Positions 63,816 through 64,000 of a stretch of 64,000 nucleotides of DNA are shown one piece after another. The notes below the pieces were generated by a model, which did no database searches, was not told the origin of the DNA, and saw only the letters and a program-made list of their open reading frames with translations. This DNA is from Opitutaceae bacterium (GTDB taxonomy: Bacteria > Verrucomicrobiota > Verrucomicrobiia > Opitutales > Opitutaceae), in contig JANQKI010000185.1 in NCBI GenBank assembly GCA_028281165.1, positions 1-64,000 of the forward strand, written 5' to 3'. Position numbers and translations under genes: made by a program. Position 1 is the first letter of the stretch; each line of letters begins with the position of its first letter.

Positions 63816-64000
63816 CTAAAATCTGCTTCCAAAATTGAATTCGAAGCCACCTCCATCATCATTGCGCCCATCAGTAGTCAATGGTATAGCGTAGTCAAGA
63901 CGCAGAGGCGTACCCATGACAGAAATTCGGATACCAAATCCATAATTATCATTCCAGCCACTGCGGTTATACCCTCTAAAAGAACCATCGGGGTGAAAAA
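63816..64000 (-). CDS. bamA: BamA C-terminal end (partial)
   Basis: The last 60 or so codons of an outer-membrane assembly protein run off the window edge. The readable sequence ends in a beta-barrel pattern, with YGFGIRISVMGTPLRLDYA, then FNFGSRF and stop (TAG, complement of 63816-63818). The terminal aromatic residue and the Omp85-type strand are typical for BamA, and the ompH/skp and lpxD neighbours support the call. TamA is the alternative. Confidence 0.8.
   Translation of the reverse strand, partial: FHPDGSFRGYNRSGWNDNYGFGIRISVMGTPLRLDYAIPLTTDGRNDDGGGFEFNFGSRF

Overview
The window reads as a chromosomal core segment of a Gram-negative (diderm) bacterium, most likely a marine-type Verrucomicrobiota of class Opitutae (Pelagicoccus/Puniceicoccales-like). 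This is inferred from gene content and protein style: lipid A genes (lpxA, lpxD), BamA/Skp, a mreBCD-PBP2 shape operon, two large secreted Fn3/cadherin/Ig proteins ending in the paired 'IR(A/G)VGP' domain frequent in Verrucomicrobiota, and Tat-signal sugar-acid enzymes. No rRNA, CRISPR array, prophage or IS transposase was seen.

Layout. 1-3.4 kb: tatD and trxB diverge; then satD with a striking 29-bp-period operator array, and a DUF3307 membrane gene broken by one in-frame TAG. 3.4-8.9 kb: a Fur-family regulator without the usual cysteine pairs leads sufC-sufB-sufD-sufT, followed by clpP. 8.9-16.3 kb (minus strand): crcB, N-acetylmuramoyl-L-alanine amidase, infC, an A-type Fe-S carrier, pdxA-lpxA, an unknown gene, aroB and an exported DUF362-like protein. 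16.5-26.7 kb (plus): TPR lipoprotein, dnaG-rpoD, tatA, mreB-mreC-mreD-mrdA. 26.6-31.8 kb (minus): moxR-DUF58-transglutaminase operon and an MTA-phosphorylase-like gene. 31.9-35.5 kb (plus): eno, an AraC regulator, hemH. 35.5-41.6 kb (minus): two paralogous secreted repeat proteins. 42-49.8 kb: tRNA-Arg(ACG), hpf, an RluA-type synthase, an unlisted 40-residue membrane microprotein, an MFS transporter, an unknown membrane-anchored protein, a stand-alone flagellar-rod-like miniprotein and hrpB. 50-64 kb: typA, a Tat-signal enolase-superfamily dehydratase plus DapA-family partner, a TIGR01777 epimerase, glgA, rnr, a DUF5069 protein, a DegP/HtrA protease, lpxD, skp/ompH and the 3' end of bamA.

How the genes work together. 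Most loci are housekeeping: Fe-S assembly, envelope biogenesis, replication/transcription initiation, translation and quality control. The less ordinary signals are: (1) the SatD/DUF3307 pair with its periodic operator and nonsense-interrupted partner; (2) a DnaG whose zinc ribbon keeps one of four metal ligands; (3) a suf-linked Fur protein without CxxC motifs, preceded by three 7-1-7 boxes; (4) two copies of a REP/MITE-like palindromic element; (5) tandem secreted adhesin-like paralogs with 309-bp internal repeats; (6) small genes (40-aa membrane protein, 77-aa FlgC-tail protein); (7) a putatively exported dehydratase/lyase pair preceded by palindromes. Function calls come from motif reading only; no database search was run.
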